Source of the DNA: Parvularcula sp964556115
GTDB taxonomy: Bacteria > Pseudomonadota > Alphaproteobacteria > Caulobacterales > Parvularculaceae
Length of the DNA: 63,324 nucleotides
Reading direction: 5' to 3'
Assembly (NCBI GenBank): GCA_964556115.1
Contig: CAZKVC010000013.1
Location: 1 to 63,324, forward strand
The first letter of the stretch is position 1, and each line of letters opens with the position of its first letter. The notes below the pieces were generated by a model, which saw only the letters and a list, made by a program, of their open reading frames with translations, made no database searches and was not told the origin of the DNA. Below, piece after piece: positions 33,966 through 42,572 of this stretch. The position numbers were made by a program, and so were the translations under genes.

Positions 33966-35828
33966 TCAGTCGTCCTCTCCGTCTTCCGATTGTTCCGCTC
34001 CGGTATGAGCTCCGAGACTGAGCCGCACCGAATCCAACCAAACTCTCTCACGACCCGGGTCGATATGCGCTTCCGCGCCCGCCTCGTTGACCTCAGCCGC
34101 CAGAATTTTCTGTCTTCTGTCGATCAGATAGGCGTCGTACCAACCAGATCGAGCTGTTTCCGCATCCGCATCCTGCCGGGTGAACCGGACAATCCTCAAA
34201 AGTGGGTCTTCCGACCAGCGCTTGTAGGTGCTTGATGCTTCTGACCAACCGCTCAACTGAGAACGCAGAGCGTCACTGTCAAGGTCTGGTGAACCAACCA
34301 GGAGGTCGATGGTGCGGGTGAGAAGCTTCGAAAGGTCCGGATCGATGAGTTCGAGACCGAGGATCTCGTCTTCGTATCGGGCGAAAATCTCCGGGTGATG
34401 GATCAGGCTGACGACCAGCTGCGCCTCGCGGGCCGCCGGGTTCGGGCCGCCGAGCCCGCCCTGGCCGAGCCTCTTGCGAAGGGCATCGGAGAGCTGCGGG
34501 GTCGCTGGACCCTTGCGCTGGCGCTGCACACGCTCCTTTTTGCGCCGTGCTGCGAAAAGTTCGCCGCGAAGGGCATAAAGACGGTCCTTGAAGGCGCGGC
34601 CAAGGGCGCCCTTGAAGGTCGGCTCCTGAACCTGGTTGGCCCGCTCCTTCAGCTCGCTTTCAAGAGCCGCCAGGTGTTCGGCGCTATCGGTGCCGTGGCG
34701 GGCGCAGGCGAGGCGCCACATGGTTTCCTCGGCGTCGGTGCGGGCATCCAGAAGCTCCTGCATCGCCGGGGCGCCGCCGCGCCGAAGGAGGTCGTCCGGG
34801 TCTTCTCCTTCGGGCAGGAAGACGAACCGCAGCGACTGCCGCGCTGAAAGATGGGGCAGGGCACGTTCCAGCGCCCGCTCCGCCGCCGCGCGCCCGGCCC
34901 TGTCGCCGTCGAAGCAGAGCACCGGGACAGGGGTGATCCGCCACAGAAGCCTGAGCTGGTCTTCTGTCACCGCCGTGCCGAGCGGCGCGACTGCCGCGAA
35001 ACCGGCAGCGTCGAGAGCGAGTGCATCCATGTAGCCCTCGCAGATCAGAAGCGGCGTCTCGCCTTTCATCCGCTGGCGTGCCCGGCCGAAATTGTAGAGG
35101 ACCCGCCCCTTGTGGAAAACTTCCGTTTCGGGGCTGTTGAGATATTTCGCCTTCGCCTGCGCTGATAGCGCCCGCCCGCCAAAGGCGATCACGCGTCCCC
35201 GGGGGTCACGGATCGGAAACATCACCCGGTGACGGAAGCCGTCATAGGTCGTACCGTCTTCCTCGCGCTTCTTCAGAAGCCCCGCACGCAGAAGGAGGTC
35301 TTCGCCCACCCCCCGGCCGAGAAAATGCCGCTTCAGCGTCTCCCAGCCCGGCGGCGCGTAGCCAAGGCCGAAGGCGTCCGCACTGCTTTGCCGCACACCC
35401 CGCCTGCGCAGATAATCCCGCGCTTCATGGCCTTCATCGCTTTCGAGGGCCTGGCGGAAGAAGCCCTGCGCGTCGGCGAGAATCGCCAGGAGTTTCTCCT
35501 GCTCCGATGCCCGGCGTTCCTCGGCGGGACTTTCCTTCGGGACCTCGAGCCCTGCCAGACTGGCGAGTTCCTCCACGGCTTCCGGAAATGTACGGTTCTG
35601 GGTCAGCATGAGGAACTTGAAGATATCACCGGACCGGCCGGAGGAGAAATCGAAGAAGGCCTGTTTCTCGTCATTGACGAAAAAACTGGGCGTCCGTTCC
35701 TTGTTGAAGGGGCTGAGGCCACGCCATTCCCGGCCCGCCTTCTTCAAGCTCACATGCCTGCCGATCACGTCCGAGGTTCGGAGGCGGGTCTTGATTTCCT
35801 CAAGAAAAGTTGAAGGGAAGCGGCTCAC
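33966..35828 (-). CDS. dnaG: DNA primase
   Basis: DnaG makes RNA primers at the replication fork. An N-terminal zinc-finger-like domain (about 35-70) reads LSPFNKERTPSFFVNDEKQA then FDFSSGRSGDIFKFL; the four cysteine/histidine ligands found in E. coli DnaG (CPFH...CFGCG) are replaced by serine, asparagine, aspartate and serine. The TOPRIM domain starts near 255 (LICEGYMDALALDAAG, then FDGDRAGRAAAERAL). A DnaB-binding C-terminal part is present. Length 620 is normal. Confidence 0.96.
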   Translation of the reverse strand: MSRFPSTFLEEIKTRLRTSDVIGRHVSLKKAGREWRGLSPFNKERTPSFFVNDEKQAFFDFSSGRSGDIFKFLMLTQNRTFPEAVEELASLAGLEVPKESPAEERRASEQEKLLAILADAQGFFRQALESDEGHEARDYLRRRGVRQSSADAFGLGYAPPGWETLKRHFLGRGVGEDLLLRAGLLKKREEDGTTYDGFRHRVMFPIRDPRGRVIAFGGRALSAQAKAKYLNSPETEVFHKGRVLYNFGRARQRMKGETPLLICEGYMDALALDAAGFAAVAPLGTAVTEDQLRLLWRITPVPVLCFDGDRAGRAAAERALERALPHLSARQSLRFVFLPEGEDPDDLLRRGGAPAMQELLDARTDAEETMWRLACARHGTDSAEHLAALESELKERANQVQEPTFKGALGRAFKDRLYALRGELFAARRKKERVQRQRKGPATPQLSDALRKRLGQGGLGGPNPAAREAQLVVSLIHHPEIFARYEDEILGLELIDPDLSKLLTRTIDLLVGSPDLDSDALRSQLSGWSEASSTYKRWSEDPLLRIVRFTRQDADAETARSGWYDAYLIDRRQKILAAEVNEAGAEAHIDPGRERVWLDSVRLSLGAHTGAEQSEDGEDD

Positions 35829-35961
35829 GGGGTAAGATTACCGCCAGGGCAGCAGATTAGCTACGGTTCTTGTTCCACAGTCGCGTGCGCCGATGGGGGT
35901 CGGCGAGGCTGGCCGGGGTTTTGCAAGGTCGTGTTCCGTGCAGGAAGGACACGTTCCAGTG

Positions 35962-36726
35962 ATGCGTATCTTCACAAAGAGGGTTAAGGGGCAGCCGTTT
36001 CTCACGCAGAACCGGGTTCGCACGTTAAGGAACGGCGCGATCGGTCTGGTGATCGCGGGGATCGGACTGACCGCGGCGGTCTCACAGAATCATTTCGGTT
36101 GGAGCGAAAGTGCCGCGGCGTCAGTGCCGGGCTTCGGACAGCCCCGCGCCTTCGCGGCGCTGATGGGGGCAGGGGATGAAGGCGTGGCGGAGAACGCCCA
36201 TCGCTATGCCGACAAGCTTCGCCGCATCTCCGAGAAAGCCATGCAGGAGCGCATGGCCGGACGGGATGGCGGCGACGGCTCCAAGGACGACTTTCAGAGC
36301 CATGGGCACCATAGCCTCACGCCAGAGCTTCGCCAGGCGATCGAGGAAGTCGGTCTCGACGAGCCCTTCGGCGCTGGCGTTCACAGCCAAAGGGGACTTC
36401 CGAGGCCGGTGAAAGCTGCCGCGCCGGTTTCCGCTCCGGCCGCCTTGTTCGGCGACGGCGGGCTTTCTCGGCCTTCGCCGGGAGTGATGGGCATGCCCAT
36501 CGCAGCGCTCGGCACATCGCTGGCGGGTCCGGTTCTCGGCGTCGATCCGGTGAACGAGGAGACCGGCACGATCGAGCCCGAAGGCGAAGAGGGCGAGAAC
36601 GACGAGCCGCGCAATCCGCCGGTCATCATCACCGTCGATGTTCCTTCTGCCGAAGTGCCGCTGCCCGCAGGCGTGTTCCTGTTCCCCGCCGGACTGGCTG
36701 CACTCTTCATGCGCCGCCGCGGTTAG
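35962..36726 (+). CDS. VPLPA-CTERM-like protein with N-terminal membrane anchor
   Basis: From ATG 35962 the protein has 254 residues. An N-terminal hydrophobic segment, IGLVIAGIGLTAAVS, serves as signal or anchor, and the C-terminus has VPLPAGVFLFPAGLAALF followed by MRRRG, a VPLPA-CTERM-type sorting signal. The middle is low-complexity and acidic (EGEEGENDEPRNPP). An AGGAAGG lies 13 bases upstream of the ATG; a GTG directly before the ATG is an alternative. It diverges from dnaG. Confidence 0.7.
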   Translation: MRIFTKRVKGQPFLTQNRVRTLRNGAIGLVIAGIGLTAAVSQNHFGWSESAAASVPGFGQPRAFAALMGAGDEGVAENAHRYADKLRRISEKAMQERMAGRDGGDGSKDDFQSHGHHSLTPELRQAIEEVGLDEPFGAGVHSQRGLPRPVKAAAPVSAPAALFGDGGLSRPSPGVMGMPIAALGTSLAGPVLGVDPVNEETGTIEPEGEEGENDEPRNPPVIITVDVPSAEVPLPAGVFLFPAGLAALFMRRRG

Positions 36727-37196
36727 GAAAGGCGCTCCTTCACCACCTTGTTGGCGCGGGAGAAGTCCATCCGGCCAGCATAATCCGCTTTCAACGCGCC
36801 CATGCACTTGCCCATGTCCTTCAGGCCCTCGGCGTTGAGGTCCTTGATGACACCGTCCACGGCCGCGCGGATTTCGGGTTCGGACATCTGCTCGGGCAGG
36901 TAGTCCTTGATGATGGCCATCTCGGCGCGTTCCTGCTCGGCCATCTCGATGCGGCCCGCATCTTCGTAGGTCCGGGCGCTTTCCTCGCGCTGCTTGACCA
37001 TCTTGGTGAGCACCGCCTCGACTTCGCTGTCGGGCAGCCCGCAGCAGCGGTCCTCGCCGCGCGCAGCGATGTCCCGATCCTTGATGGCCGCCTGCATCAG
37101 GCGCAGCGTCGCAATCCTGAGCTTGTCCTCACGGGCCTTCATCGCCGTCTTGAGATCGGCGGCGACCCGTTTGGCAAGCTGTCCCTGCTCGCTCAT
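36723..37196 (-). CDS. GatB/YqeY domain protein
   Basis: The 157-residue helical protein matches the YqeY family: LAKRVAADLKTAMKAREDKL at the start, then LRIATLRLMQAAIKDRDIAAR and a C-terminal VVKERLS helix. YqeY is related to the tail domain of GatB, which handles mischarged tRNA, but the stand-alone protein's role is unclear. The start is ATG 37196. It overlaps the convergent VPLPA gene by 4 bases and diverges from carA. Confidence 0.88.
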   Translation of the reverse strand: MSEQGQLAKRVAADLKTAMKAREDKLRIATLRLMQAAIKDRDIAARGEDRCCGLPDSEVEAVLTKMVKQREESARTYEDAGRIEMAEQERAEMAIIKDYLPEQMSEPEIRAAVDGVIKDLNAEGLKDMGKCMGALKADYAGRMDFSRANKVVKERLS

Positions 37197-37345
37197 TCGA
37201 TTTCCTTTCAGAGCCGACGAACGTCTTCGCGGCCTCATTCGTTTCTCTCTTGCGTGCGGCATCGAGCAGCCTATGAACCGGGCCGTTTGCCACCAACCAA
37301 GATGCGGCGTGGGGTCCCCACCCCGAAAGCGCCGGGGGAGATGAT

Positions 37346-38494
37346 GTGCCTTTGAGATTAAGTCAAGACAGCACGTCGCGTCAGGTGACTGCGGTCCTCG
37401 CCCTGGCGGACGGAACGGTCCTCGAAGGCCAGGGTTTCGGCGCCGTGGGCGATGCGGTGGGCGAGGTCTGCTTCAACACCGCGATGACCGGCTACCAGGA
37501 GATCCTGACCGATCCGTCCTATGCGGCCCAGATCGTCACCTTCACCTTTCCGCATATCGGCAATGTGGGTGTGAACGACGAGGATATCGAGAACGCGGCC
37601 GATACCGCAGCCATGGCGGCCCGGGGCGCAATCCTGCGGGCACCGGTGACGAGCCCCTCCAATCACCGTGCCCGCATGGGCCTCGAGCAGTGGATGCGCC
37701 GCCGCGGCATCATCGGGCTTTCCGGCATCGACACCCGCGCCCTGACCATCCGTATCCGCGAGGAGGGCATGCCGAAAGGCGTGATCGCCCACAATCCGGC
37801 AGGGCGCTTCGACCGTGACCGCCTGGTCGAGAAGGCCCGGAGCTGGCGTGGTCTCGAAGGGCTCGACCTTGCCAAGGAGGTGAGCACGGACCGTCCGTTC
37901 TCGATAGACGGCGATGGCCCCCATGCGGTGCTCATCGACTACGGCGTCAAGCGCAACATCCTGAAGCGGCTGGAGGCGGCCGGCTGCCGCATCACCGTGG
38001 TCCCGGCCTCAACCGGCTTCGATCAGATCATGGCGATGAACCCCGACGGTGTGGTCCTCGGCAACGGCCCGGGCGACCCGGCCGCCACCGCTGAATACGC
38101 CGTACCCGTCATCAAGAAGCTGATCGAAGCCAGGCTGCCGCTCTTCGGTATCTGCCTCGGCCACCAGCTCATGGCCCTGGCGCTCGGCGGCAAGACGATG
38201 AAGATGGCCCAAGGCCATCATGGCGCGAACCATCCGGTGCTCGACAAGGCGACCGGCAAGGTGGAAATCGTCTCGATGAACCACGGCTTCGCGGTCGACG
38301 AAGCCAGCCTGCCGGACAACGTGGAAAGCACGTACACCTCGCTTTTCGACGGCACCAATGCGGGCCTCAAGGTCAAGGACGCACCCGCCATGGCGGTCCA
38401 GCACCACCCCGAAGCCAGCCCCGGCCCCGAAGACAGCTTCCCGGTCTTCGAACGCTTCGTGGACCTGATGCGCAAGGAAAGCGCGGCGGCGTAG
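37346..38494 (+). CDS. carA: Carbamoyl-phosphate synthase small subunit
   Basis: CarA is the glutaminase subunit that feeds ammonia to CarB for arginine and pyrimidine synthesis. The N-terminal domain has NTAMTGYQEILTDPSYA, and the C-terminal class I amidotransferase has GICLGHQLMALALGG (nucleophile cysteine), VSMNHGFAV and QHHPEASPGP (His/Glu). The start is GTG 37346 with GGGGGAG 6 bases before it. At 382 residues it is normal. CarB is not downstream here; the gene is followed by the duplicated element. Confidence 0.96.
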   Translation: MPLRLSQDSTSRQVTAVLALADGTVLEGQGFGAVGDAVGEVCFNTAMTGYQEILTDPSYAAQIVTFTFPHIGNVGVNDEDIENAADTAAMAARGAILRAPVTSPSNHRARMGLEQWMRRRGIIGLSGIDTRALTIRIREEGMPKGVIAHNPAGRFDRDRLVEKARSWRGLEGLDLAKEVSTDRPFSIDGDGPHAVLIDYGVKRNILKRLEAAGCRITVVPASTGFDQIMAMNPDGVVLGNGPGDPAATAEYAVPVIKKLIEARLPLFGICLGHQLMALALGGKTMKMAQGHHGANHPVLDKATGKVEIVSMNHGFAVDEASLPDNVESTYTSLFDGTNAGLKVKDAPAMAVQHHPEASPGPEDSFPVFERFVDLMRKESAAA

Positions 38495-38495
38495 G

Positions 38496-38513
38496 ACCCC
38501 CCTCAGCCCTTCG
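38496..38513. repeat. Palindromic repeat at the carA end of copy B
   Basis: Just after the carA stop lies CCCCCCTCAGCCCTTCGGGG, continuing into CCCCCTGAAGGGGG at 38523-38536. It is the same unit type as the one ending copy A near 16990-17005 and is likely a carA terminator. Confidence 0.55.
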
Positions 38514-38827
38514 GGGCAGCTCCCCCTGAAGGGGGCGGTGCCCCGAAGGGGCGGAGGGGGAGCGCAGCACGAAAGCCCGCCCGTGGGCGGTTTTCCGGAT
38601 GCAGGAGTGAAGCGGACGGCGAAGCCGCGCTTGAAGGTTTAGTATGTTGCGAGACCTGCCGTCCGCTCCCGGTCAATTTGCGAGAGGCCCCCAAGGAGCG
38701 CTTCAATCTCTCGCCCCGAGGCCCCCGGTTGTCATCCGGAAGCCCTGCCGAGGTGACCGCCCCTCCGCCAAGCCGCGACGACCGGCCTGTCCTGTCTCAG
38801 CGGAGAGGACGGTCAGCATAGGTGAGG
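38514..38827 (-). repeat. Duplicated 314-base structured non-coding element, copy B
   Basis: This is the inverted copy of 16676-16989 (position here equals 55503 minus the position there). Stems mirrored from copy A: 38754-38768 with 38800-38815, 38611-38620 with 38658-38667, and 38680-38686 with 38708-38714. The central TGAA of the palindrome at 38523-38536 keeps the same plus-strand reading as in copy A, so it is flipped relative to the core. The segment lies between the convergent genes carA and rnr; no protein gene is supported inside. Confidence 0.7.
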
Positions 38828-38859
38828 TTCTGGATGGGGTGGATAAGTCGGGATGCCCC

Positions 38860-38927
38860 CGCAGACGGCTTCGCCGCCAGCTCCCCCTGAAGGGGAGGTG
38901 CCCGCAAGGCGGGCGGAGGGGGTCAGC
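38860..38927. repeat. Palindromic repeats between copy B and rnr
   Basis: GCAGACGGCTTCGCCGCC and CTCCCCCTGAAGGGGAG, then GCGGGCGGAGGGGG, form GC-rich palindromes matching 16561-16650 with divergence. They end three bases before the rnr stop. Confidence 0.55.
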
Positions 38928-38929
38928 CG

Positions 38930-41275
38930 CTACCTTTTTTTCTTCGGTCGTCTGACGAGTTTCTTCGGAGCCGCTTCTTGCGGCTCGCGGGTCTTGGGGG
39001 AACGTTCGGCGGTGGGTTGCGCTGCCTTGCGGCCCTTGGCGGCGCGCTTGGCCGCGGATTTCGCCTTGCCATGGCGGGTGGAGCCTTTCTGCTCCTTGTC
39101 CGCCCGATCGCCCTTCGCAGGCGCCTTGGCCTTACCCGCAGGTTTGCGTCCACTCGCAGGTTTGTCCCTGCCGCCCTGCGGCTTGGTCAGCATCTCGAAG
39201 AGAAGCCCGCCCTGGACCGGCACGGCTTCGAGCAGCCTGACCTTCACCGGCATGCCCATGGTGAAGCTGCCGCCACTGCGTTCGGAGACGAGGGCGTTGC
39301 GCTTCTCGTCATGCTCGAAGAATTCCCAGCCGAGGGTCCTGATCGGCACGAAACCGTCCGCACCCGTCTCGTTGAGGGTGACGAACAGCCCGGCCCGGGT
39401 GACCCCGCCGATGCGCCCTTCGAAATCCGCGCCGACCTGCTCTTCGAGATAGGCCGAGAGAAGCCGCGCCTCGGTGTCTCGCTCGGCCTGAATGGCGCGG
39501 CGTTCGGTCTGGGAGATCGTCTCCGCCACCGTATCCAGCCGCTCCTCGTCATCCGGCCGCTCTCCGCCGGGGCCAAGGCCGAGAGCCCGGACCAGTCCTC
39601 TGTGCACGGTCAGGTCGGCATAGCGCCGGATTGGCGAGGTGAAGTGTGCATAGCGCTTCAGGCTCAGCCCGAAATGGCCGATATTCTCGGTATCGTAGAT
39701 CGCCTGGCTCTGCGAGCGCAGCACCGACATGGCGATGATATCGAACTCGTCCCGCTCCCGCGCCTGCTGAAGGACGCCGTTGAGGTTGAAGGCGCGGACC
39801 TCGTCCGCCTTCGGAAGGGAATAGCCAAGGCCGTCGAGATAGACACGCAGCCCGTCGAGGCGCTCCGGGTCCGGCGCGTCGTGGACGCGGTAGATCGCCG
39901 TGCGGTCATTCTCTTTCAGGGTCTCCGCCGCGCAGACATTGGCGAGGACCATGAACTCCTCGATCAGGCGGTGCGCGTCCATGCGCTCTTTCCGCTCGAT
40001 GCCGGTGATCGCGCCCTCTTCCATCAGGATACGGCGCTCTGCCATGTCGAGGTCGAGGGGGCGGCGGCGCTCCCGCGCTTTGACGAGCGCGCGATAGGCT
40101 TCGAAAAGGGTATGCACCTCGCCGGGGCCTTCCGCCTCGCCATCGGCGATGGCCTGCGCCCGTTCATAGGCGAGGTTCTGGTGGTTCTTGATCGTCGCAC
40201 GGAAGAAGCGGTGGGATTTCTTCCCGCCTCCCGTGCCGATCTCGATCTCGCAGCAAAGCGCGAGGCGCTCCTCGCCTTCTTTCAGTGAGCAGAGGTCGTT
40301 GGAGAGGCGCTCGGGCAGCATCGGCACCACCCGGTCGGGCAGATAGACCGAGTTGCCGCGCTTCTCCGCCTCCCGGTCGAGATGCGAGCCGGGGCGGACG
40401 TAGTAGGAGACGTCGGCGATGGCGACGGTCAGCCGGAAGCCGCTATCAGTCTTCTCCGCATGCACCGCATCGTCATGGTCGCGCGCGCCGGCAGGGTCGA
40501 TGGTGACGAGGGGCAGGGCGGTGAGGTCGATATGCTTGTCGCTGGGATCGAAGGAGAGGCTTTCCGCCTCGCTGATGACCCCGGGCGGAAACTCCGTACG
40601 GATATCGTGCTCGGCAAGGGCGATGAGGGAGAGATTCTTCGTCTCCTCGATCGAGCCGACGACTTGCGTGATCCGGCCGCGCTTCGGCCCATAACCGCGT
40701 TGGGATCGTGCCTCGGCCCAGACGAGGTCGCCGTCCTCCGCTTCGAGGCGGTCGTCGGCGCCGATGATGAGGCTCGTCTTGTTCTTCCGGCTCACCGGCT
40801 CGACGAGGCCGCCATCGGGCGTCTTGCGGAAGATGCCGAGAAGCTTTCCTTCGGGGCGGGAGAGGGGCTTGATGACCGAAGCCGTGATCTCGCCGCGCGC
40901 CTCGCGCAGCTTGCCGAGAAAGCGCCCGCCGACGCCGATGGGCGGTCTGGCCTTGGCGGCTTCCCTGGCGGGCAGGACGATCCGCGCGCCGGTTTCATCG
41001 TTTTCGAGGCGGCAGATGAGGTCGCCCTCGCGGTCGCTCTTCTCTGCGACCATCACGCCCACGGGCGGAAGCTGACCGGGCCGGCGGGCCTTCTTGCCGT
41101 CGAGATCGACGCGGCCTTCCGATTCGAGGCGCTTGAGCTGACGTCGCAGCTCGGCCCGGGCCGGGCCCTTCACCCCGAAAGCTTTGGCGATGTCGCGGCG
41201 GGTGACGGCTTGGGAGCGGACAGCGTTCTCGCGTTCGATATAGGCGATCAGCTCTTGGTCGGAGGGGAGGCTCAT
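38930..41275 (-). CDS. rnr: Ribonuclease R
   Basis: RNase R is a 3'-5' exoribonuclease able to degrade structured RNA. From ATG 41275 it has 781 residues: an N-terminal winged helix-like region, cold-shock OB folds, the RNB domain with the catalytic DPAGARDHDDAVHA, a second half with SVLRSQSQAIYD and FTSPIRRYADLTVHRGL, an S1 domain near 640-720, and a long lysine/arginine-rich tail (from about 730) ending KKLVRRPKKKR. The tail is typical of RNase R. Upstream in-frame methionine at 41293 is less likely. Confidence 0.96.
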   Translation of the reverse strand: MSLPSDQELIAYIERENAVRSQAVTRRDIAKAFGVKGPARAELRRQLKRLESEGRVDLDGKKARRPGQLPPVGVMVAEKSDREGDLICRLENDETGARIVLPAREAAKARPPIGVGGRFLGKLREARGEITASVIKPLSRPEGKLLGIFRKTPDGGLVEPVSRKNKTSLIIGADDRLEAEDGDLVWAEARSQRGYGPKRGRITQVVGSIEETKNLSLIALAEHDIRTEFPPGVISEAESLSFDPSDKHIDLTALPLVTIDPAGARDHDDAVHAEKTDSGFRLTVAIADVSYYVRPGSHLDREAEKRGNSVYLPDRVVPMLPERLSNDLCSLKEGEERLALCCEIEIGTGGGKKSHRFFRATIKNHQNLAYERAQAIADGEAEGPGEVHTLFEAYRALVKARERRRPLDLDMAERRILMEEGAITGIERKERMDAHRLIEEFMVLANVCAAETLKENDRTAIYRVHDAPDPERLDGLRVYLDGLGYSLPKADEVRAFNLNGVLQQARERDEFDIIAMSVLRSQSQAIYDTENIGHFGLSLKRYAHFTSPIRRYADLTVHRGLVRALGLGPGGERPDDEERLDTVAETISQTERRAIQAERDTEARLLSAYLEEQVGADFEGRIGGVTRAGLFVTLNETGADGFVPIRTLGWEFFEHDEKRNALVSERSGGSFTMGMPVKVRLLEAVPVQGGLLFEMLTKPQGGRDKPASGRKPAGKAKAPAKGDRADKEQKGSTRHGKAKSAAKRAAKGRKAAQPTAERSPKTREPQEAAPKKLVRRPKKKR

Positions 41276-41402
41276 GCCCGCCCCATCGCACAATCGGCGC
41301 CATGTCCCAAAAGGAAACGCTTCGAAGCAGTCTTTAGCCCTTTGTTAAGCACGATGGGGGCAAGTCTTACCTGACTCTGAATCCGACCACCCGGAGCTCG
41401 AC

Positions 41403-42560
41403 ATGCCCAACGTGCGCAAGAGTTTGATACCTCTTACCAGTCTTCTTCTCGTCGGCGCTGCCGCCACCGCGCTTCTTTGCGATGCCGCGCAGGCGCAGAC
41501 GACCGTTCCGGTGCGCTACGGGACCGATCCGGGCTACCGCGGGGCCGAGGCGCCGCAGGTCCTGAGCTTCCGCGGCGAAGATGCGCCCGATCCGGTCGGC
41601 GAGATCGAGCATGTCGTGGCGGCAAAAGAGACGGTCTATGCCCTCGCGCGCGCTTATGATGTCAGCCCCGGCGCGATCATCGAGAAGAACGCGCTCGCTG
41701 CGCCCTACCAGCTTCAGATCGGTCAGAAGGTTCTCATTCCCTCTGCGCCGAATCAGGCACTGCCGCCCGCGACCCGCACGGTCAGTCTCGACCGCACCGC
41801 CGTGAAGCCGGTTCCAACGCCGATCACCGCGCCGCGCGCCACCCGCTTCCGCCAGGACGGCTATTACACCGTGCAGCAGGGTGATACGCTTTACAGCCTT
41901 TCCCGGCGCTTCGGCCTTTCCGTGGCCGACCTCGCGGCGGCGAACAGCCTTGCCAAACCCTACACCATCAGCGTCGACCAGCAGATCGTCGTGCCCGGCG
42001 CCGCCGTGCGCGAGCAGACCATCCGCCAGGCCGAAGCTGCACCCACGCCGCCGCCCGCGGCCGAGCCGGACCAGAGGCGCCTTTCCGCCAAGGTCATCAA
42101 GGAAACCATGGCGCCGCAGAACCTGCCCGAGCTCGACGCCGGAGCGCGTTTCTCGTGGCCGGTGCGCGGCCCTGTGCTGGTCGGCTTCGGCGAACGCCGG
42201 GGCAAGCTGAAGAGCGACGGAATCAACATCGCGGCGCCCATCGGCGCGCCCGTGCGGGCGACCTCGGACGGCGAAGTCGTCTATCGCGGTGACGAGCTCG
42301 ACGATTACGGCAACCTGCTCCTCATCCGTCACGAGGGCGGGTGGGTCTCGGCCTATGCCCATACCGACGCCATCCTGGTGCGCAAGGGCGACTTCGTCCG
42401 TCAGGGCCAGGTGATCGCCAAGGTCGGCCGCTCGGGCGACGTGGACCGTCCGCAGCTTCACTTCCAGCTGCGCAAGAACCTCGACCCGCAGGACCCCATC
42501 GTCGCCATGCAGGGCGAGCTGGCGTCGGAGCCGCTCGCCTCGGCCAGCCTGCGCCGCTGA
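41403..42560 (+). CDS. LysM and degenerate LytM (M23) protein, NlpD/EnvC-like
   Basis: The 385-residue exported protein has a signal peptide, two LysM peptidoglycan-binding repeats (about 65-115 and 150-200) and an M23 domain (about 255-370). In the M23 domain the usual zinc ligands H...D are missing: the first motif reads KSDGINIAAPIG instead of HxGxDxxxP, and the third reads QLHFQLR. The remaining histidine is in SAYAHTDA. Such degenerate LytM proteins activate amidases in cell division instead of cutting peptidoglycan. Confidence 0.88.
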   Translation: MPNVRKSLIPLTSLLLVGAAATALLCDAAQAQTTVPVRYGTDPGYRGAEAPQVLSFRGEDAPDPVGEIEHVVAAKETVYALARAYDVSPGAIIEKNALAAPYQLQIGQKVLIPSAPNQALPPATRTVSLDRTAVKPVPTPITAPRATRFRQDGYYTVQQGDTLYSLSRRFGLSVADLAAANSLAKPYTISVDQQIVVPGAAVREQTIRQAEAAPTPPPAAEPDQRRLSAKVIKETMAPQNLPELDAGARFSWPVRGPVLVGFGERRGKLKSDGINIAAPIGAPVRATSDGEVVYRGDELDDYGNLLLIRHEGGWVSAYAHTDAILVRKGDFVRQGQVIAKVGRSGDVDRPQLHFQLRKNLDPQDPIVAMQGELASEPLASASLRR

Positions 42561-42572
42561 GGCGGGCAGGCT

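Noticed and set aside
32013..34235. 740-codon open frame antisense to rpoD and part of dnaG
   Set aside because: It mirrors two strongly conserved genes, has repetitive codon-mirror composition and no recognisable domain.
38644..38955. 103-codon frame in copy B starting MLRDLPSAPGQ, mirrored at 16482-16859
   Set aside because: The frame runs out of the conserved core into the palindromes and rnr with different endings in the two copies, which argues against a gene.
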